A DNA stretch of 64,000 nucleotides from Vibrio fluminensis (GTDB lineage: Bacteria; Pseudomonadota; Gammaproteobacteria; Enterobacterales; Vibrionaceae). Positions 54,651 through 64,000 of this stretch are shown piece by piece (the first letter of the stretch is position 1; each line of letters begins with the position of its first letter). The notes beneath the pieces were generated by a model, which did no database searches, was not told the origin of the DNA, and saw nothing but the letters and a program-made list of their open reading frames with translations. Where the stretch lies: assembly GCF_015278125.1 (NCBI RefSeq), contig NZ_JADILO010000014.1, positions 1-64,000 on the forward strand, read 5' to 3'. The position numbers were made by a program, and so were the translations under genes.

Positions 54651-54862
54651 TTTTTGCACGTCATCATCTTGATTTGTGGGTGAATTTTTATTGTACGTAT
54701 TGATTACGAAAATGTAACTAAAAACCTTATCTGTACAAGGGGCAAAGCCCTTATATATTCGGGCTTTGACTGATTTTGCCACAACACTAGTCAGGTGCTT
54801 TTTAAAGCAGTACAATACGCCGCTTACCGCCGTGAAGGCGGCACGCTCAAGTGCTAAATTAA

Positions 54863-54879
54863 AGTTACTTGGGTATATA
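54863..54879. repeat. Palindromic Vibrio repeat, one-arm relative
   Basis: AGTTACTTGGGTATATA is, on the opposite strand, TATATACCCAAGTAACT, a variant of the TATACTCAAGTAAC arm at 39,624. It is placed where the miaB -10 box TATAAT (54,876-54,881) begins. Confidence 0.5.
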
Positions 54880-54881
54880 AT

Positions 54882-54909
54882 TTGAACTAGAGCTTTAAGA
54901 GTAGTTCAA
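54882..54909 (+). promoter_or_regulatory. Inverted repeat at the probable miaB transcription start
   Basis: TTGAACTA and TAGTTCAA are perfect 8-bp complements with a 12-nt spacer. They begin 1 nt after a TATAAT box and end 33 nt before the miaB ATG. Confidence 0.6.
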
Positions 54910-54942
54910 CCAATTTTAAGATTTAACACGAGCGAAAGTGAG

Positions 54943-56367
54943 ATGAGTAAGAAACTGCTAATTAAAACTTGGGGCTGCCAGATGAACGAATATGATTCAT
55001 CGAAAATGGCCGATCTGCTTAATGCTGCAAATGGCTATGAGCTAACAGAAGACCCTGATGAAGCAGATGTACTTCTACTTAATACCTGTTCGATCCGTGA
55101 AAAAGCACAGGAAAAAGTGTTCCACCAACTCGGTCGTTGGAAAACACTGAAAGACAAAAAAGCGGGTGTAGTGATCGGTGTGGGTGGCTGTGTAGCAACT
55201 CAAGAAGGTGATCACATCCGTGAACGTGCACCTTTTGTTGACGTAATCTTTGGTCCACAAACACTGCACCGTCTGCCAGAAATGATCAAACAGTCGCAAG
55301 CGAATGAGGCACCTGTAATGGATATCTCATTCCCTGAAATTGAAAAGTTTGACAGTCTACCTGAGCCGCGTGCTGAAGGTGCAACAGCATTCGTTTCAAT
55401 CATGGAAGGCTGTTCGAAATACTGCACTTACTGCGTAGTACCATACACGCGCGGTGAAGAAGTTAGCCGCCCGATGGACGACGTACTATACGAAATCGCG
55501 CAGCTAGCTGAGCAAGGTGTACGTGAAGTAAACCTACTGGGTCAAAACGTAAACGCATACCGCGGTCCAACACATGAAGGCGACATTTGCTCATTTGCTG
55601 AACTACTACGCCTTGTGGCATCTATCGATGGTATCGACCGTATCCGCTTTACCACGAGCCACCCGCTAGAGTTTACTGACGACATCATCGCAGTGTACGA
55701 AGACACACCAGAACTAGTGAGCTTCCTGCACCTGCCTGTTCAAAGTGGTAGTGACCGCGTATTGACGATGATGAAGCGTCCTCACACGGCAATCGAATAC
55801 AAGTCGATCATCCGTAAACTGCGTAAAGCTCGTCCTGACATTCAAATCAGTTCTGACTTTATCGTCGGTTTCCCAGGCGAATCAGACAAAGATTTCCAAG
55901 ACACGATGAAGCTTATCAAAGACGTTGATTTTGATATGAGCTTTAGCTTTATCTTCTCACCTCGCCCAGGTACGCCTGCTGCAGATTACCCATGTGATCT
56001 AGCAGAGGATGTGAAGAAAGAGCGTCTATACGAACTGCAACAAACCATCAATGCACAAGCGATGCGTTACTCTCGCCTAATGCTGGGCACTGAGCAACGA
56101 GTGTTAGTTGAAGGTCCATCGAAGAAAAACCTAATGGAGCTTCGTGCACGTACTGAAAATAACCGCGTGGTTAACTTTGAAGGCAACGCGGATCTGATCG
56201 GTCAGTTTGTTGATGTTAAGATTGTTGATGTGTTTGCTAACTCACTCCGTGGTGAGCTAGTACGCACAGAAAAAGATATGGATCTTCGCAGCGTGATTTC
56301 GCCAATGCAAATGATGGCGAAAACACGTCGCGAAGACGAGCTAGGTGTTGCAACCTTTACGCCATAA
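54943..56367 (+). CDS. miaB: tRNA-2-methylthio-N6-isopentenyladenosine synthase MiaB
   Basis: 474 aa. This radical-SAM methylthiotransferase acts on A37 of tRNAs. The N-terminal UPF0004 domain carries the auxiliary cluster cysteines C12 ([12 protein letters not shown]), C49 and C83. The radical-SAM cluster is C157-x3-C161-x2-C164 ([11 protein letters not shown]). A TRAM RNA-binding domain is at about 378-441. Length matches E. coli. It heads miaB-ybeZ-ybeY-ybeX-lnt. Confidence 0.98.
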   Translation: MSKKLLIKTWGCQMNEYDSSKMADLLNAANGYELTEDPDEADVLLLNTCSIREKAQEKVFHQLGRWKTLKDKKAGVVIGVGGCVATQEGDHIRERAPFVDVIFGPQTLHRLPEMIKQSQANEAPVMDISFPEIEKFDSLPEPRAEGATAFVSIMEGCSKYCTYCVVPYTRGEEVSRPMDDVLYEIAQLAEQGVREVNLLGQNVNAYRGPTHEGDICSFAELLRLVASIDGIDRIRFTTSHPLEFTDDIIAVYEDTPELVSFLHLPVQSGSDRVLTMMKRPHTAIEYKSIIRKLRKARPDIQISSDFIVGFPGESDKDFQDTMKLIKDVDFDMSFSFIFSPRPGTPAADYPCDLAEDVKKERLYELQQTINAQAMRYSRLMLGTEQRVLVEGPSKKNLMELRARTENNRVVNFEGNADLIGQFVDVKIVDVFANSLRGELVRTEKDMDLRSVISPMQMMAKTRREDELGVATFTP

Positions 56368-56437
56368 GCTCGTATAAAGCCATCGGAGAGCTGGTCGTTA
56401 TCAGCTCTCCACTGTATGGCAACAATGAGAGGTAACT

Positions 56438-57532
56438 TTGAGCAATAAAATCGTAACTCTAGAAATCAATCTAGAACCTGCCGACAACCACCGTTTAGCA
56501 AGCCTATGCGGTCCATTTGATGACAATATCAAGCATTTAGAACGCCGTTTAGGTGTTGAAATCAGCTACCGAGGCAACTTCTTCACTATCGTGGGTAAAC
56601 CTCATACCTCCGCTGCCGCGCTTGAAATTATTAAAACCCTTTACGTTAACACCGCCCCTGTTCGTGGCAATATCCCAGACATTGAACCAGAAGAGATCCA
56701 TCTGGCAATCAAAGAGTCAGGTGTCCTTGAACAAGATGCGCAAGCGAACTTCGAGCATGGCAAAGAAGTCTTCGTAAAAACCAAAAAAGGCGTCATCAAA
56801 CCGCGCACCCCAAACCAAGCTCAGTACTTGGTGAATATGGTGACGCACGACATTACTTTTGGTATTGGTCCTGCGGGTACAGGTAAAACTTACCTAGCGG
56901 TGGCTGCAGCGGTTGATGCACTGGAGCGTCAAGAAATTCGCCGTATCTTGCTAACTCGTCCTGCAGTAGAAGCCGGAGAAAAACTTGGGTTCTTGCCGGG
57001 TGATTTGAGCCAAAAAGTCGATCCTTACTTACGCCCTCTTTATGATGCGTTGTTTGAAATGCTTGGTTTCGAGCGTGTTGAGAAACTGATTGAGCGCAAC
57101 GTAATCGAAGTCGCGCCACTTGCATACATGCGTGGTCGTACCCTCAACGATGCCTTTATCATTCTCGATGAAAGTCAAAACACCACTGTGGAACAGATGA
57201 AAATGTTCCTCACGCGTATCGGCTTTAACTCACGCGCGGTGATCACGGGCGACGTAACGCAAATTGACTTACCACGCGGAGCTAAATCTGGTCTACGTCA
57301 CGCTGTCGAAGTGCTGAACGAAGTCGACGAAATCAGTTTCAACTTCTTCCAATCAGATGACGTGGTACGCCATCCAGTCGTTGCGCGTATCGTAAACGCG
57401 TATGAGAAGTGGGAAGCACAAGATCAAAAAGAACGTAAAGAGTTTGAAAAACGCCGCCGTGAAGAACGCGAGGCGAAGCTCTTAGAAGCACAAAAAGCTG
57501 AGCTATTTTCAGCGCCGGAGAATAAAGAGTAA
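56438..57532 (+). CDS. ybeZ: PhoH-family ATPase YbeZ
   Basis: 364 aa, TTG start with GAGAGG 5-6 nt upstream; no in-frame ATG fits. The N-terminal part (about 1-110) is KH-like. The PhoH ATPase domain has Walker A GPAGTGKT (144-151), [17 protein letters not shown] with Walker B, and [12 protein letters not shown]. The C-terminal tail is highly charged coiled-coil ([19 protein letters not shown]). It works with YbeY in ribosome and RNA maturation; the genes overlap by one base (TAATG). Confidence 0.95.
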   Translation: MSNKIVTLEINLEPADNHRLASLCGPFDDNIKHLERRLGVEISYRGNFFTIVGKPHTSAAALEIIKTLYVNTAPVRGNIPDIEPEEIHLAIKESGVLEQDAQANFEHGKEVFVKTKKGVIKPRTPNQAQYLVNMVTHDITFGIGPAGTGKTYLAVAAAVDALERQEIRRILLTRPAVEAGEKLGFLPGDLSQKVDPYLRPLYDALFEMLGFERVEKLIERNVIEVAPLAYMRGRTLNDAFIILDESQNTTVEQMKMFLTRIGFNSRAVITGDVTQIDLPRGAKSGLRHAVEVLNEVDEISFNFFQSDDVVRHPVVARIVNAYEKWEAQDQKERKEFEKRRREEREAKLLEAQKAELFSAPENKE

Positions 57533-57996
57533 TGACAATCGAACTCGATCTACAATTGGCAGTCAAAGATGAAACCGGCTTGCCTAGTTTCGATGAAATT
57601 CACTCATGGCTAAGCAATGCAGTTTCGCTATTCCAAAAGGAAGCGGAAGTGACGGTACGCATCGTTGATGAAGCGGAAAGCCACCAGCTCAACCTAGAAT
57701 ATCGCGGTAAAGACAAACCAACCAATGTGCTCTCTTTTCCGTTTGAAGCTCCTCCAGGCATTGAAATTAACCTACTTGGTGATTTAATCATCTGTCGTCA
57801 GGTAGTCGAGCAAGAGGCAGTTGAGCAAGATAAGCCTTTATTAGCACATTGGGCTCATATGGTTGTACATGGCAGCCTGCATCTGCTAGGTTATGATCAT
57901 ATCGAAGACGACGAAGCTGAAGAGATGGAGTCGCTCGAAACAGAAATTATGCAAAAAATGGGATTTGAAGACCCATATATTGCAGAAAAAGAGTAA
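57532..57996 (+). CDS. ybeY: Endoribonuclease YbeY
   Basis: 154 aa. YbeY is a zinc-dependent RNase for 16S rRNA 3'-end maturation and ribosome quality control. The zinc ligands H113, H117 and H123 lie in [26 protein letters not shown] (about 58-72) is the family segment. Its start overlaps the ybeZ stop, so the two are translationally coupled. Confidence 0.97.
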   Translation: MTIELDLQLAVKDETGLPSFDEIHSWLSNAVSLFQKEAEVTVRIVDEAESHQLNLEYRGKDKPTNVLSFPFEAPPGIEINLLGDLIICRQVVEQEAVEQDKPLLAHWAHMVVHGSLHLLGYDHIEDDEAEEMESLETEIMQKMGFEDPYIAEKE

Positions 57997-58097
57997 CTTA
58001 GGTTGCTTGGTGGAATGCAAAACCGCGATAAATTTCGCCGTTTAGCATTCCAACGTGTGCTATCACACTTCTGATAGCGTTATTGTAATGAGACACA

Positions 58098-58997
58098 ATG
58101 AACGAAGACAATTCGCCCTCATCTGTAGAAGGTAAGAAAGAAAAATCTGAAGGTCCGAGTAGAAAGTCCTTCTTTGAACGCCTAGGTCAACTATTTCAAG
58201 GTGAACCAAAAGACCGCCAAGAGCTTGTCGATGTAATTCGCGACTCTGAAATTAATGACCTGATTGACCACGACACTCGAGACATGCTTGAGGGTGTTAT
58301 GGAAATCGCCGAAATGCGTGTGCGCGACATTATGATCCCACGCTCGCAAATGGTTACGGTTGAACGCACAGATAACCTAGATGCTCTTGTGGCACTGCTT
58401 ACTGACGCTCAACACTCTCGCTACCCTGTTATTAGCGAAGACAAAGACCATGTGGAAGGCATTCTTCTAGCGAAGGACCTACTTAAGTACCTTGGTTCAA
58501 ACAGCGCAGAATTCGACATTGAACAAGTGATCCGCCCTGCTGTTGTTGTACCTGAAAGCAAACGTGTAGACCGCCTATTAAAAGAATTCCGCGAAGAACG
58601 CTACCATATGGCGATCGTTGTGGATGAATTTGGTGGTGTGTCAGGCCTTGTAACCATTGAAGATATCTTGGAAGAGATCGTTGGCGACATCGAAGATGAA
58701 TTCGACGACGAAGAAGAACTGGATATCCGCAAGTTAAGCAAGCACACATTTGCTGTCAAAGCCCTAACCACTATTGAAGAGTTCAACGAAACCTTCGGGA
58801 CTTCGTTCAGTGATGAAGAAGTGGACACGGTAGGTGGTCTTGTGATGACAACATTTGGTCATCTTCCTTCTCGTGGCGAAGTTGTAGATATTGAAGGCTA
58901 CAGCTTTAAAGTAACGGCAGCAGACAACCGACGTGTTGTGCAACTGCAAGTTACCGTGCCAGACGAAGAACAAGTTACTCAACCTATCGAAGAATAA
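58098..58997 (+). CDS. ybeX: CorC/YbeX-family CBS protein
   Basis: 299 aa, cytoplasmic. It has two CBS domains (about 70-185; [40 protein letters not shown]) followed by a CorC/HlyC C-terminal domain (about 205-290; [19 protein letters not shown]). An acidic segment [12 protein letters not shown] lies between them. Linked to magnesium/cobalt efflux and, as YbeX, to ribosome metabolism; the operon context with ybeZ-ybeY supports the latter. Confidence 0.95.
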   Translation: MNEDNSPSSVEGKKEKSEGPSRKSFFERLGQLFQGEPKDRQELVDVIRDSEINDLIDHDTRDMLEGVMEIAEMRVRDIMIPRSQMVTVERTDNLDALVALLTDAQHSRYPVISEDKDHVEGILLAKDLLKYLGSNSAEFDIEQVIRPAVVVPESKRVDRLLKEFREERYHMAIVVDEFGGVSGLVTIEDILEEIVGDIEDEFDDEEELDIRKLSKHTFAVKALTTIEEFNETFGTSFSDEEVDTVGGLVMTTFGHLPSRGEVVDIEGYSFKVTAADNRRVVQLQVTVPDEEQVTQPIEE

Positions 58998-59025
58998 TCC
59001 ACATTCTTCTCAATAAGAATATACG

Positions 59026-60540
59026 ATGATTAGTAATCTATTTCATCGCCTCAAGCGGCCCTTAGGGGCCGCTTTTGTTGGCGCTTTAACAACGTTTGCA
59101 TTTGCTCCCTATCAAATCTGGCCTCTGGCATTTGTCAGTATCGCGGCCCTACTTTGTCTCATTCACGGACAATCAGCCAAAAAAGCTGCTTGGATTGGCT
59201 ACGCTTGGGGGCTTGGCCAATTCGCAACCGGAATTAGCTGGGTCCATGTCAGTATCGATAACTTTGGTGGTATGCCAAAGATAGCTAGCGCATTTTTAAT
59301 GGCGTTATTAGTAGGTTATCTAGCGATTTACTCTGCGCTGTTTACTGGCTTACTTAATCGATTTGCGCCCCACAATAACCGTACACGCTTTTTTATTCTC
59401 GCTCCGGCTTTATGGCTAGTTTGTGATTGGTTACGTGGCTGGGTAATGACCGGTTTTCCATGGCTTTGGCTTGGCTACAGTCAGATCGACTCGCCACTGG
59501 CTAGCTTTGCGCCGATTGGCGGAGTTGAGCTAATCACCTTACTGATCGTACTCAGTGCAGGCGCAATTAGCTACGCGCTGCTCAATAAACACTGGCTCAC
59601 ATTTATTGTTCCTGCTGTCGTGCTCGCGACTGGCTTCGGCTTAAGAAACGTTAACTGGGTAACACTCAACCCTGACAGCACAACTAAAGTTGCACTGGTT
59701 CAAGGTAATATCGAACAAGCATTGAAATGGGTACCAAGCGAGCGTTGGCCAACCATCATGAAATATATCGACCTTACCCGTAAAAACTGGGATGCCGATA
59801 TCATCATCTGGCCAGAGGCGGCTATTCCTGCGTTTGAATTTGAGATTAGTTCATTTCTGAGCAATCTCGATAGCAATGCCAAAGCGCATAACAGCGCGGT
59901 TATCACTGGTGTCGTTAACCAAGATGAAGATCGCCGTTTCTACAACAGCATTCTATCGCTTGGCGCAACCGCATATGGTGATTACAGTTACGATCTGGAC
60001 AAACGCTATCACAAACATCACCTCCTGCCGTTTGGCGAGTTTGTGCCCTTTGAAGATATTTTGCGTCCAATCGCACCATTCTTCAATCTGCCAATGTCCT
60101 CGTTTAGCCGTGGCGATTTTATCCAAAACAACATTGATGCCAACGGTAAGCAACTGGCACCCGCATTGTGTTATGAAATCATATTCGGTGAACAAGTTCG
60201 TGAGAATATCACTGACGAAACAGACTTCATTCTGACGCTGTCTAACGATGCGTGGTTTGGTCACTCAATTGGCCCGCTGCAACATATGGAAATTGCCCGT
60301 ATGCGCGCGCTTGAGTTTGGCAAACCGGTGATTCGTTCCACCAATAACGGCGTCACCGCAGTCACTGATTTTAAAGGTAATATCACCGCGCAATTGCCAC
60401 AGTTTGAAACGGGAGTACTGCGTACACAAGTGACTTCGACCACTGGCCAAACCCCTTACCATGGTTTTGGTAGTTGGCCACTTTATATCTGGGTAGCAAT
60501 CTGTGCCCTGCTCACTTGGCGGATGAGAAAATCAGTATAA
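59026..60540 (+). CDS. lnt: Apolipoprotein N-acyltransferase Lnt
   Basis: 504 aa, inner membrane. Lnt adds the third acyl chain to lipoproteins; clients encoded here include FlgH, FlgP and FlgO. Six or more membrane helices fill about 10-205 and the last helix is near 485-500. The nitrilase domain (about 220-475) has the triad Glu in [14 protein letters not shown], Lys in [14 protein letters not shown], and nucleophile C382 in [12 protein letters not shown]. It is 28 nt after ybeX and ends the operon. Confidence 0.97.
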   Translation: MISNLFHRLKRPLGAAFVGALTTFAFAPYQIWPLAFVSIAALLCLIHGQSAKKAAWIGYAWGLGQFATGISWVHVSIDNFGGMPKIASAFLMALLVGYLAIYSALFTGLLNRFAPHNNRTRFFILAPALWLVCDWLRGWVMTGFPWLWLGYSQIDSPLASFAPIGGVELITLLIVLSAGAISYALLNKHWLTFIVPAVVLATGFGLRNVNWVTLNPDSTTKVALVQGNIEQALKWVPSERWPTIMKYIDLTRKNWDADIIIWPEAAIPAFEFEISSFLSNLDSNAKAHNSAVITGVVNQDEDRRFYNSILSLGATAYGDYSYDLDKRYHKHHLLPFGEFVPFEDILRPIAPFFNLPMSSFSRGDFIQNNIDANGKQLAPALCYEIIFGEQVRENITDETDFILTLSNDAWFGHSIGPLQHMEIARMRALEFGKPVIRSTNNGVTAVTDFKGNITAQLPQFETGVLRTQVTSTTGQTPYHGFGSWPLYIWVAICALLTWRMRKSV

Positions 60541-60545
60541 AGATA

Positions 60546-60575
60546 TAAAGGGCTCATCTGAGCCCTTTATTGTAT
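60546..60575. terminator. Terminator of lnt, possibly bidirectional
   Basis: AAAGGGCTC-ATCT-GAGCCCTTT followed by ATTG, between convergent genes. Confidence 0.85.
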
Positions 60576-60584
60576 CTAAATGAA

Positions 60585-61055
60585 CTATGGTTTAAGCGCC
60601 CGGCGAGAAAACGCTTTGTGGCCACATTGGGTACACGCAATGATTTCCGTTGGGTGGTTATATTGCGTCTGGTGGCCACACTCATCACACACTAAGGTGC
60701 CGAGCCCAATCACCTCGCCCGCTTCATATAGCCCTTGATGTTCTAAATCAGCAAATAGCTCAATCCACTCCACTTTGGTGCGGTCAGTGATCTCCAACAA
60801 ACCTTGCCAAATCGAATCCGCCACCATTAAATAAAACGGACCTTTTTTCGACTCTTCATAGTTATCGGCAAACTCTTTCAAATCCGATTTAACATACGCC
60901 GAGATGAGTGCCAACTCATCTTTAGTCATATCATTGGCCGCATCGACATATTTCCCTGAGGTTTCTAGCACATGGTTAACCTCATCCGGACTATGTTTGA
61001 GCGCTTCAACCACGTCCTCAAACATATCTTCATAACCTGTTTTGTGTTTAGGCAT
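60585..61055 (-). CDS. DUF1451 zinc-ribbon protein (YbeL type)
   Basis: 156 aa from MPKHKTGYEDMFEDVVEALK, whose ATG has AAGGGGG 5 nt upstream (a GTG two codons earlier overlaps that site). The helical N-terminal part (about 1-110) has ESKKGPFYLMVADSIWQGLL. A C-terminal zinc ribbon has cysteine pairs CDECGH and CTQCGH (about 122-147). The function of E. coli YbeL is unknown; its gene also lies near leuS. Single gene, divergent from leuS. Confidence 0.92.
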   Translation of the reverse strand: MPKHKTGYEDMFEDVVEALKHSPDEVNHVLETSGKYVDAANDMTKDELALISAYVKSDLKEFADNYEESKKGPFYLMVADSIWQGLLEITDRTKVEWIELFADLEHQGLYEAGEVIGLGTLVCDECGHQTQYNHPTEIIACTQCGHKAFSRRALKP

Positions 61056-61300
61056 AGTCACCCCCTTGTGGTTCTCGACAAGCTGAAAGTTTTTAATTCA
61101 GCCCGATCTACTTTGAACAAGCCCCTGAATATTGGCTCCCAATAGCTCAGGAAGAGAGATAAAGCCGCCAACATTGCCGTAAACTCTATGATGAAGAGTG
61201 TTGGCTATTGTTGAACCTTGCTCCTTTATGTATTCTATGACGATCTATTATTGTCTGTTCTAACTGAACTCACACTTTCCAAGATAACCGGATATCATCG

Positions 61301-63874
61301 ATGCAAGAGCAATATAACCCGCAAGATATTGAACAGAAGGTTCAACAGCACTGGGACGACAACAAGACCTTTGTTGTAAGTGAAGACCCAAATAAAGAAA
61401 AATTCTACTGTCTATCAATGTTCCCTTACCCAAGTGGTCGACTGCACATGGGTCACGTGCGTAACTACACTATCGGTGATGTGGTATCTCGTTTCCAACG
61501 TCTACAAGGCAAAAACGTAATGCAACCTATCGGTTGGGATGCGTTTGGTCTACCAGCTGAAAACGCAGCAGTAAAAAACAACACTGCACCTGCGCCTTGG
61601 ACATACGAAAACATCGAATACATGAAAAACCAGCTAAAATTGCTAGGTTTTGGCTACGACTGGAATCGTGAATTCGCAACTTGTACTCCTGAGTACTACC
61701 GTTGGGAACAAGAATTCTTCACTAAGCTTTACCAAAAAGGCTTAGTGTACAAAAAAACCTCTTCAGTTAACTGGTGTCCAAACGACCAAACAGTTCTAGC
61801 AAACGAACAGGTTGAAGATGGCTGCTGCTGGCGTTGTGATACCCCTGTAGAGCAAAAAGAAATCCCTCAGTGGTTCATTAAGATCACTGAATACGCTCAA
61901 GAGCTACTAGACGACCTAGAAACTCTAGATGGTTGGCCTGAAATGGTTAAGACCATGCAGCGCAACTGGATTGGCCGTTCTGAAGGTGTTGAACTTAAGT
62001 TTGCGGTACAAGGTCAACAAGACCTTGAAGTGTACACAACCCGTCCTGACACGCTAATGGGTGTGACTTACGTTGGTATTGCAGCAGGTCACCCTCTTGC
62101 AGCGCTAGCGGCACAGAATAACCCTGAACTGGCTAAGTTCATTGATGAGTGTAAGAACACCAAAGTTGCGGAAGCTGAGCTGGCAACAATGGAGAAAAAA
62201 GGTATGGCAACAGGCCTTACCGCTATTCACCCATTGAACGGCCGTGAAGTCCCTATTTATGTAGCTAACTTCGTACTAATGGATTACGGCACGGGCGCGG
62301 TAATGGCGGTTCCTGCTCATGACCAACGTGACTACGAGTTCGCAACTAAGTACGGCCTAGACATCATCCCAGTAATCAAACCTGCTGATGGTAGCGAGTT
62401 AGATGTTACTGAAGCCGCTTACACAGAAAAAGGCGTGCTATTCGATTCTGGTGAGTTTGATGGCCTTGAATTCCAAGCGGCATTCGATGCAATCGCAGCG
62501 AAGCTAGAAACCGAAGGCAAAGGCACTAAGACGGTTAACTTCCGCCTACGTGACTGGGGTGTATCTCGTCAGCGTTACTGGGGCGCACCAATCCCAATGG
62601 TAACCACTGAAGACGGTCAAGTTCACCCAGTACCAGCAGACCAACTACCCGTTATTCTGCCAGAAGACGTGGTAATGGATGGCGTTACGAGCCCAATCAA
62701 AGCAGATAAAGAGTGGGCGAAAACTACTTTCAACGGTGAACCAGCGCTACGTGAGACCGATACCTTTGATACCTTCATGGAATCTTCTTGGTACTACGCG
62801 CGTTACTGTTCACCACAAGCAGACGACATCCTAGATCCAGAAAAAGCAAACTACTGGCTACCAGTAGACCAGTACATCGGTGGTATCGAGCACGCTTGTA
62901 TGCACCTATTGTACTCACGCTTCTTCCACAAACTACTACGTGACGCAGGTTACGTAACCTCTGATGAACCATTCAAGCAACTACTATGTCAAGGCATGGT
63001 GCTTGCGGATGCGTTCTACTTTGAAACCGAAAAAGGTGGCAAAGAGTGGGTTGCACCAACAGACGTTAAAGTTGAGCGTGATGGTAAAGGTCGCATCACT
63101 TCTGCTACTGACAACGAAGGTCGCAACGTTGAGCACTCAGGCATGATCAAAATGTCTAAGTCGAAGAACAACGGTATCGACCCGCAAGAGATGGTAGACA
63201 AGTACGGTGCTGACACAGTACGTCTATTCATGATGTTTGCATCTCCTGCAGACATGACACTTGAGTGGCAAGAGTCTGGCGTAGAAGGCGCAAACCGCTT
63301 CCTGAAACGTGTATGGAAACTAGTGAAGACTCATTCAGAGAAAGGCGCAGCCGAAACTGTTGATGCAGCAGCACTTTCTGGTGAGCAAAAAGCACTGCGT
63401 CGTGACGTTCACAAAACGATCGCCAAAGTGACTGACGATATCGCTCGCCGTCAAACGTTCAATACCGCTATTGCCGCGATTATGGAACTGATGAACAAGC
63501 TAGCAAAAGCGCCTCAAGAATCTGCACAAGACCGTGCAATCCTTGATGAAGCGCTTAAAGCAGTCGTTGCAATGCTTTACCCAATCACTCCGCACATCTC
63601 ATACGAATTATGGGCTGCACTAGGTGAAACTGACATCGATAACGCTGTATGGCCAACGTTTGACGAGCAGGCACTGGTTGAAGACGAGAAAACTATCGTT
63701 GTTATGATCAACGGCAAATTACGTGCAAAACTTACTGTTGCAGCTGACGCTTCAGAAGAGCAAGTTCGTGAGCTTGGTCTAAACGATGAAAACGCGAAAA
63801 AATTCCTAGACGGTCTAACAATTCGCAAAGTAATTTACGTACCAGGTAAACTACTAAACATCGTAGCAAACTAA
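61301..63874 (+). CDS. leuS: Leucine--tRNA ligase
   Basis: 857 aa. LeuS charges tRNA-Leu, such as the one at the start of this window. The HIGH motif is in [15 protein letters not shown] (about 43-57), the connective editing domain covers about 220-415 ([33 protein letters not shown]), the KMSKS motif is at 617-621, and the anticodon-binding and C-terminal domains end at IVAN. DDTL-type zinc segment [20 protein letters not shown] is present. Standard length and strongly biased codon use. Confidence 0.98.
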   Translation: MQEQYNPQDIEQKVQQHWDDNKTFVVSEDPNKEKFYCLSMFPYPSGRLHMGHVRNYTIGDVVSRFQRLQGKNVMQPIGWDAFGLPAENAAVKNNTAPAPWTYENIEYMKNQLKLLGFGYDWNREFATCTPEYYRWEQEFFTKLYQKGLVYKKTSSVNWCPNDQTVLANEQVEDGCCWRCDTPVEQKEIPQWFIKITEYAQELLDDLETLDGWPEMVKTMQRNWIGRSEGVELKFAVQGQQDLEVYTTRPDTLMGVTYVGIAAGHPLAALAAQNNPELAKFIDECKNTKVAEAELATMEKKGMATGLTAIHPLNGREVPIYVANFVLMDYGTGAVMAVPAHDQRDYEFATKYGLDIIPVIKPADGSELDVTEAAYTEKGVLFDSGEFDGLEFQAAFDAIAAKLETEGKGTKTVNFRLRDWGVSRQRYWGAPIPMVTTEDGQVHPVPADQLPVILPEDVVMDGVTSPIKADKEWAKTTFNGEPALRETDTFDTFMESSWYYARYCSPQADDILDPEKANYWLPVDQYIGGIEHACMHLLYSRFFHKLLRDAGYVTSDEPFKQLLCQGMVLADAFYFETEKGGKEWVAPTDVKVERDGKGRITSATDNEGRNVEHSGMIKMSKSKNNGIDPQEMVDKYGADTVRLFMMFASPADMTLEWQESGVEGANRFLKRVWKLVKTHSEKGAAETVDAAALSGEQKALRRDVHKTIAKVTDDIARRQTFNTAIAAIMELMNKLAKAPQESAQDRAILDEALKAVVAMLYPITPHISYELWAALGETDIDNAVWPTFDEQALVEDEKTIVVMINGKLRAKLTVAADASEEQVRELGLNDENAKKFLDGLTIRKVIYVPGKLLNIVAN

Positions 63875-63955
63875 TCCGCTCGCTATAATTTAGTGAGCAA
63901 ACGCTAAACATAAGCGACTGTTTAAACAGTATTTAGATTAGCGCGATAGAATAAT

Positions 63956-63986
63956 AAACAGGGTAGCCGTTCTACCCTGTTTATTT
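63956..63986 (+). terminator. Hairpin terminator downstream of leuS
   Basis: AAACAGGGTAG-CCGT-TCTACCCTGTTT (one unpaired T) followed by ATTTATC, 82 nt past the leuS stop. Confidence 0.85.
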
Positions 63987-64000
63987 ATCTCAAGCCATTT

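Overview
The window is a stretch of chromosome from a marine gammaproteobacterium of the genus Vibrio. This rests on a toxR-toxS pair divergent from htpG, V. cholerae-type FlaA and FlaC flagellins beside flgKL, the Vibrio H-ring and outer-membrane motility genes flgT, flgO and flgP, and sigma-54/sigma-28 flagellar promoters. As I recall it, the gene order follows two V. cholerae chromosome-I blocks, tRNA/flagella to copA and hemH to leuS. Nearly everything is housekeeping. I see no insertion sequence, prophage, integron or CRISPR array. The species cannot be fixed from this alone.

Layout. 1-350: tRNA-Leu(UAG) and terminators. 350-18,212: polar flagellum and chemotaxis locus. Leftward genes in transcription order are cheV-cheR, flgBCDE, flgFGHIJ, flgKL, flaA and flaC; flgA and flgMN run rightward. 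18,279-20,652: flgOP (leftward) and flgT (rightward). 20,902-21,408: an unrecognised protein with two AP2-like halves. 21,488-27,614: an OmpA-like protein, gltX, and a CueR-type promoter driving copA and a DUF411 metal-binding protein. 27,671-33,281: hemH, adk, htpG and divergent toxRS. 33,343-34,396: a TSUP transporter and an Rdx protein. 34,454-37,319: a tight operon of two DUF1538 membrane proteins, a PII-like protein and a CBS protein, followed by yfcE. 37,618-42,568: two SDR-type genes, cnoX, qmcA-nfeD and a small secreted protein. 42,620-48,056: a DUF2057 protein, a porin, ligA and zipA, all leftward. 48,259-53,404: cysZ, cysK and the PTS genes ptsH-ptsI-crr. 53,502-63,874: ubiF divergent from miaB-ybeZ-ybeY-ybeX-lnt, then a DUF1451 protein and leuS.

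The regulatory logic of the flagellar region is readable. Five TGG-N10-GC sigma-54 elements precede flgB, flgF, flgK, flaA and flgT. Two TAAA-N15-GCCGATAA-like sigma-28 elements precede flaC and flgM. This matches the known Vibrio hierarchy: hook, basal body and FlaA are made first under RpoN/FlrC, then FlgM is exported and FliA turns on late genes. The less explained items are the DUF1538/PII/CBS operon, the AP2-like protein, a CnoX lacking the usual second active-site cysteine, several long inverted repeats in leaders (adk, htpG, miaB, yfcE, flaA 3' region), and a short palindromic repeat family with one complete copy and two partial ones. I did not find a clearly new multi-gene system; the DUF1538 operon is the nearest candidate.
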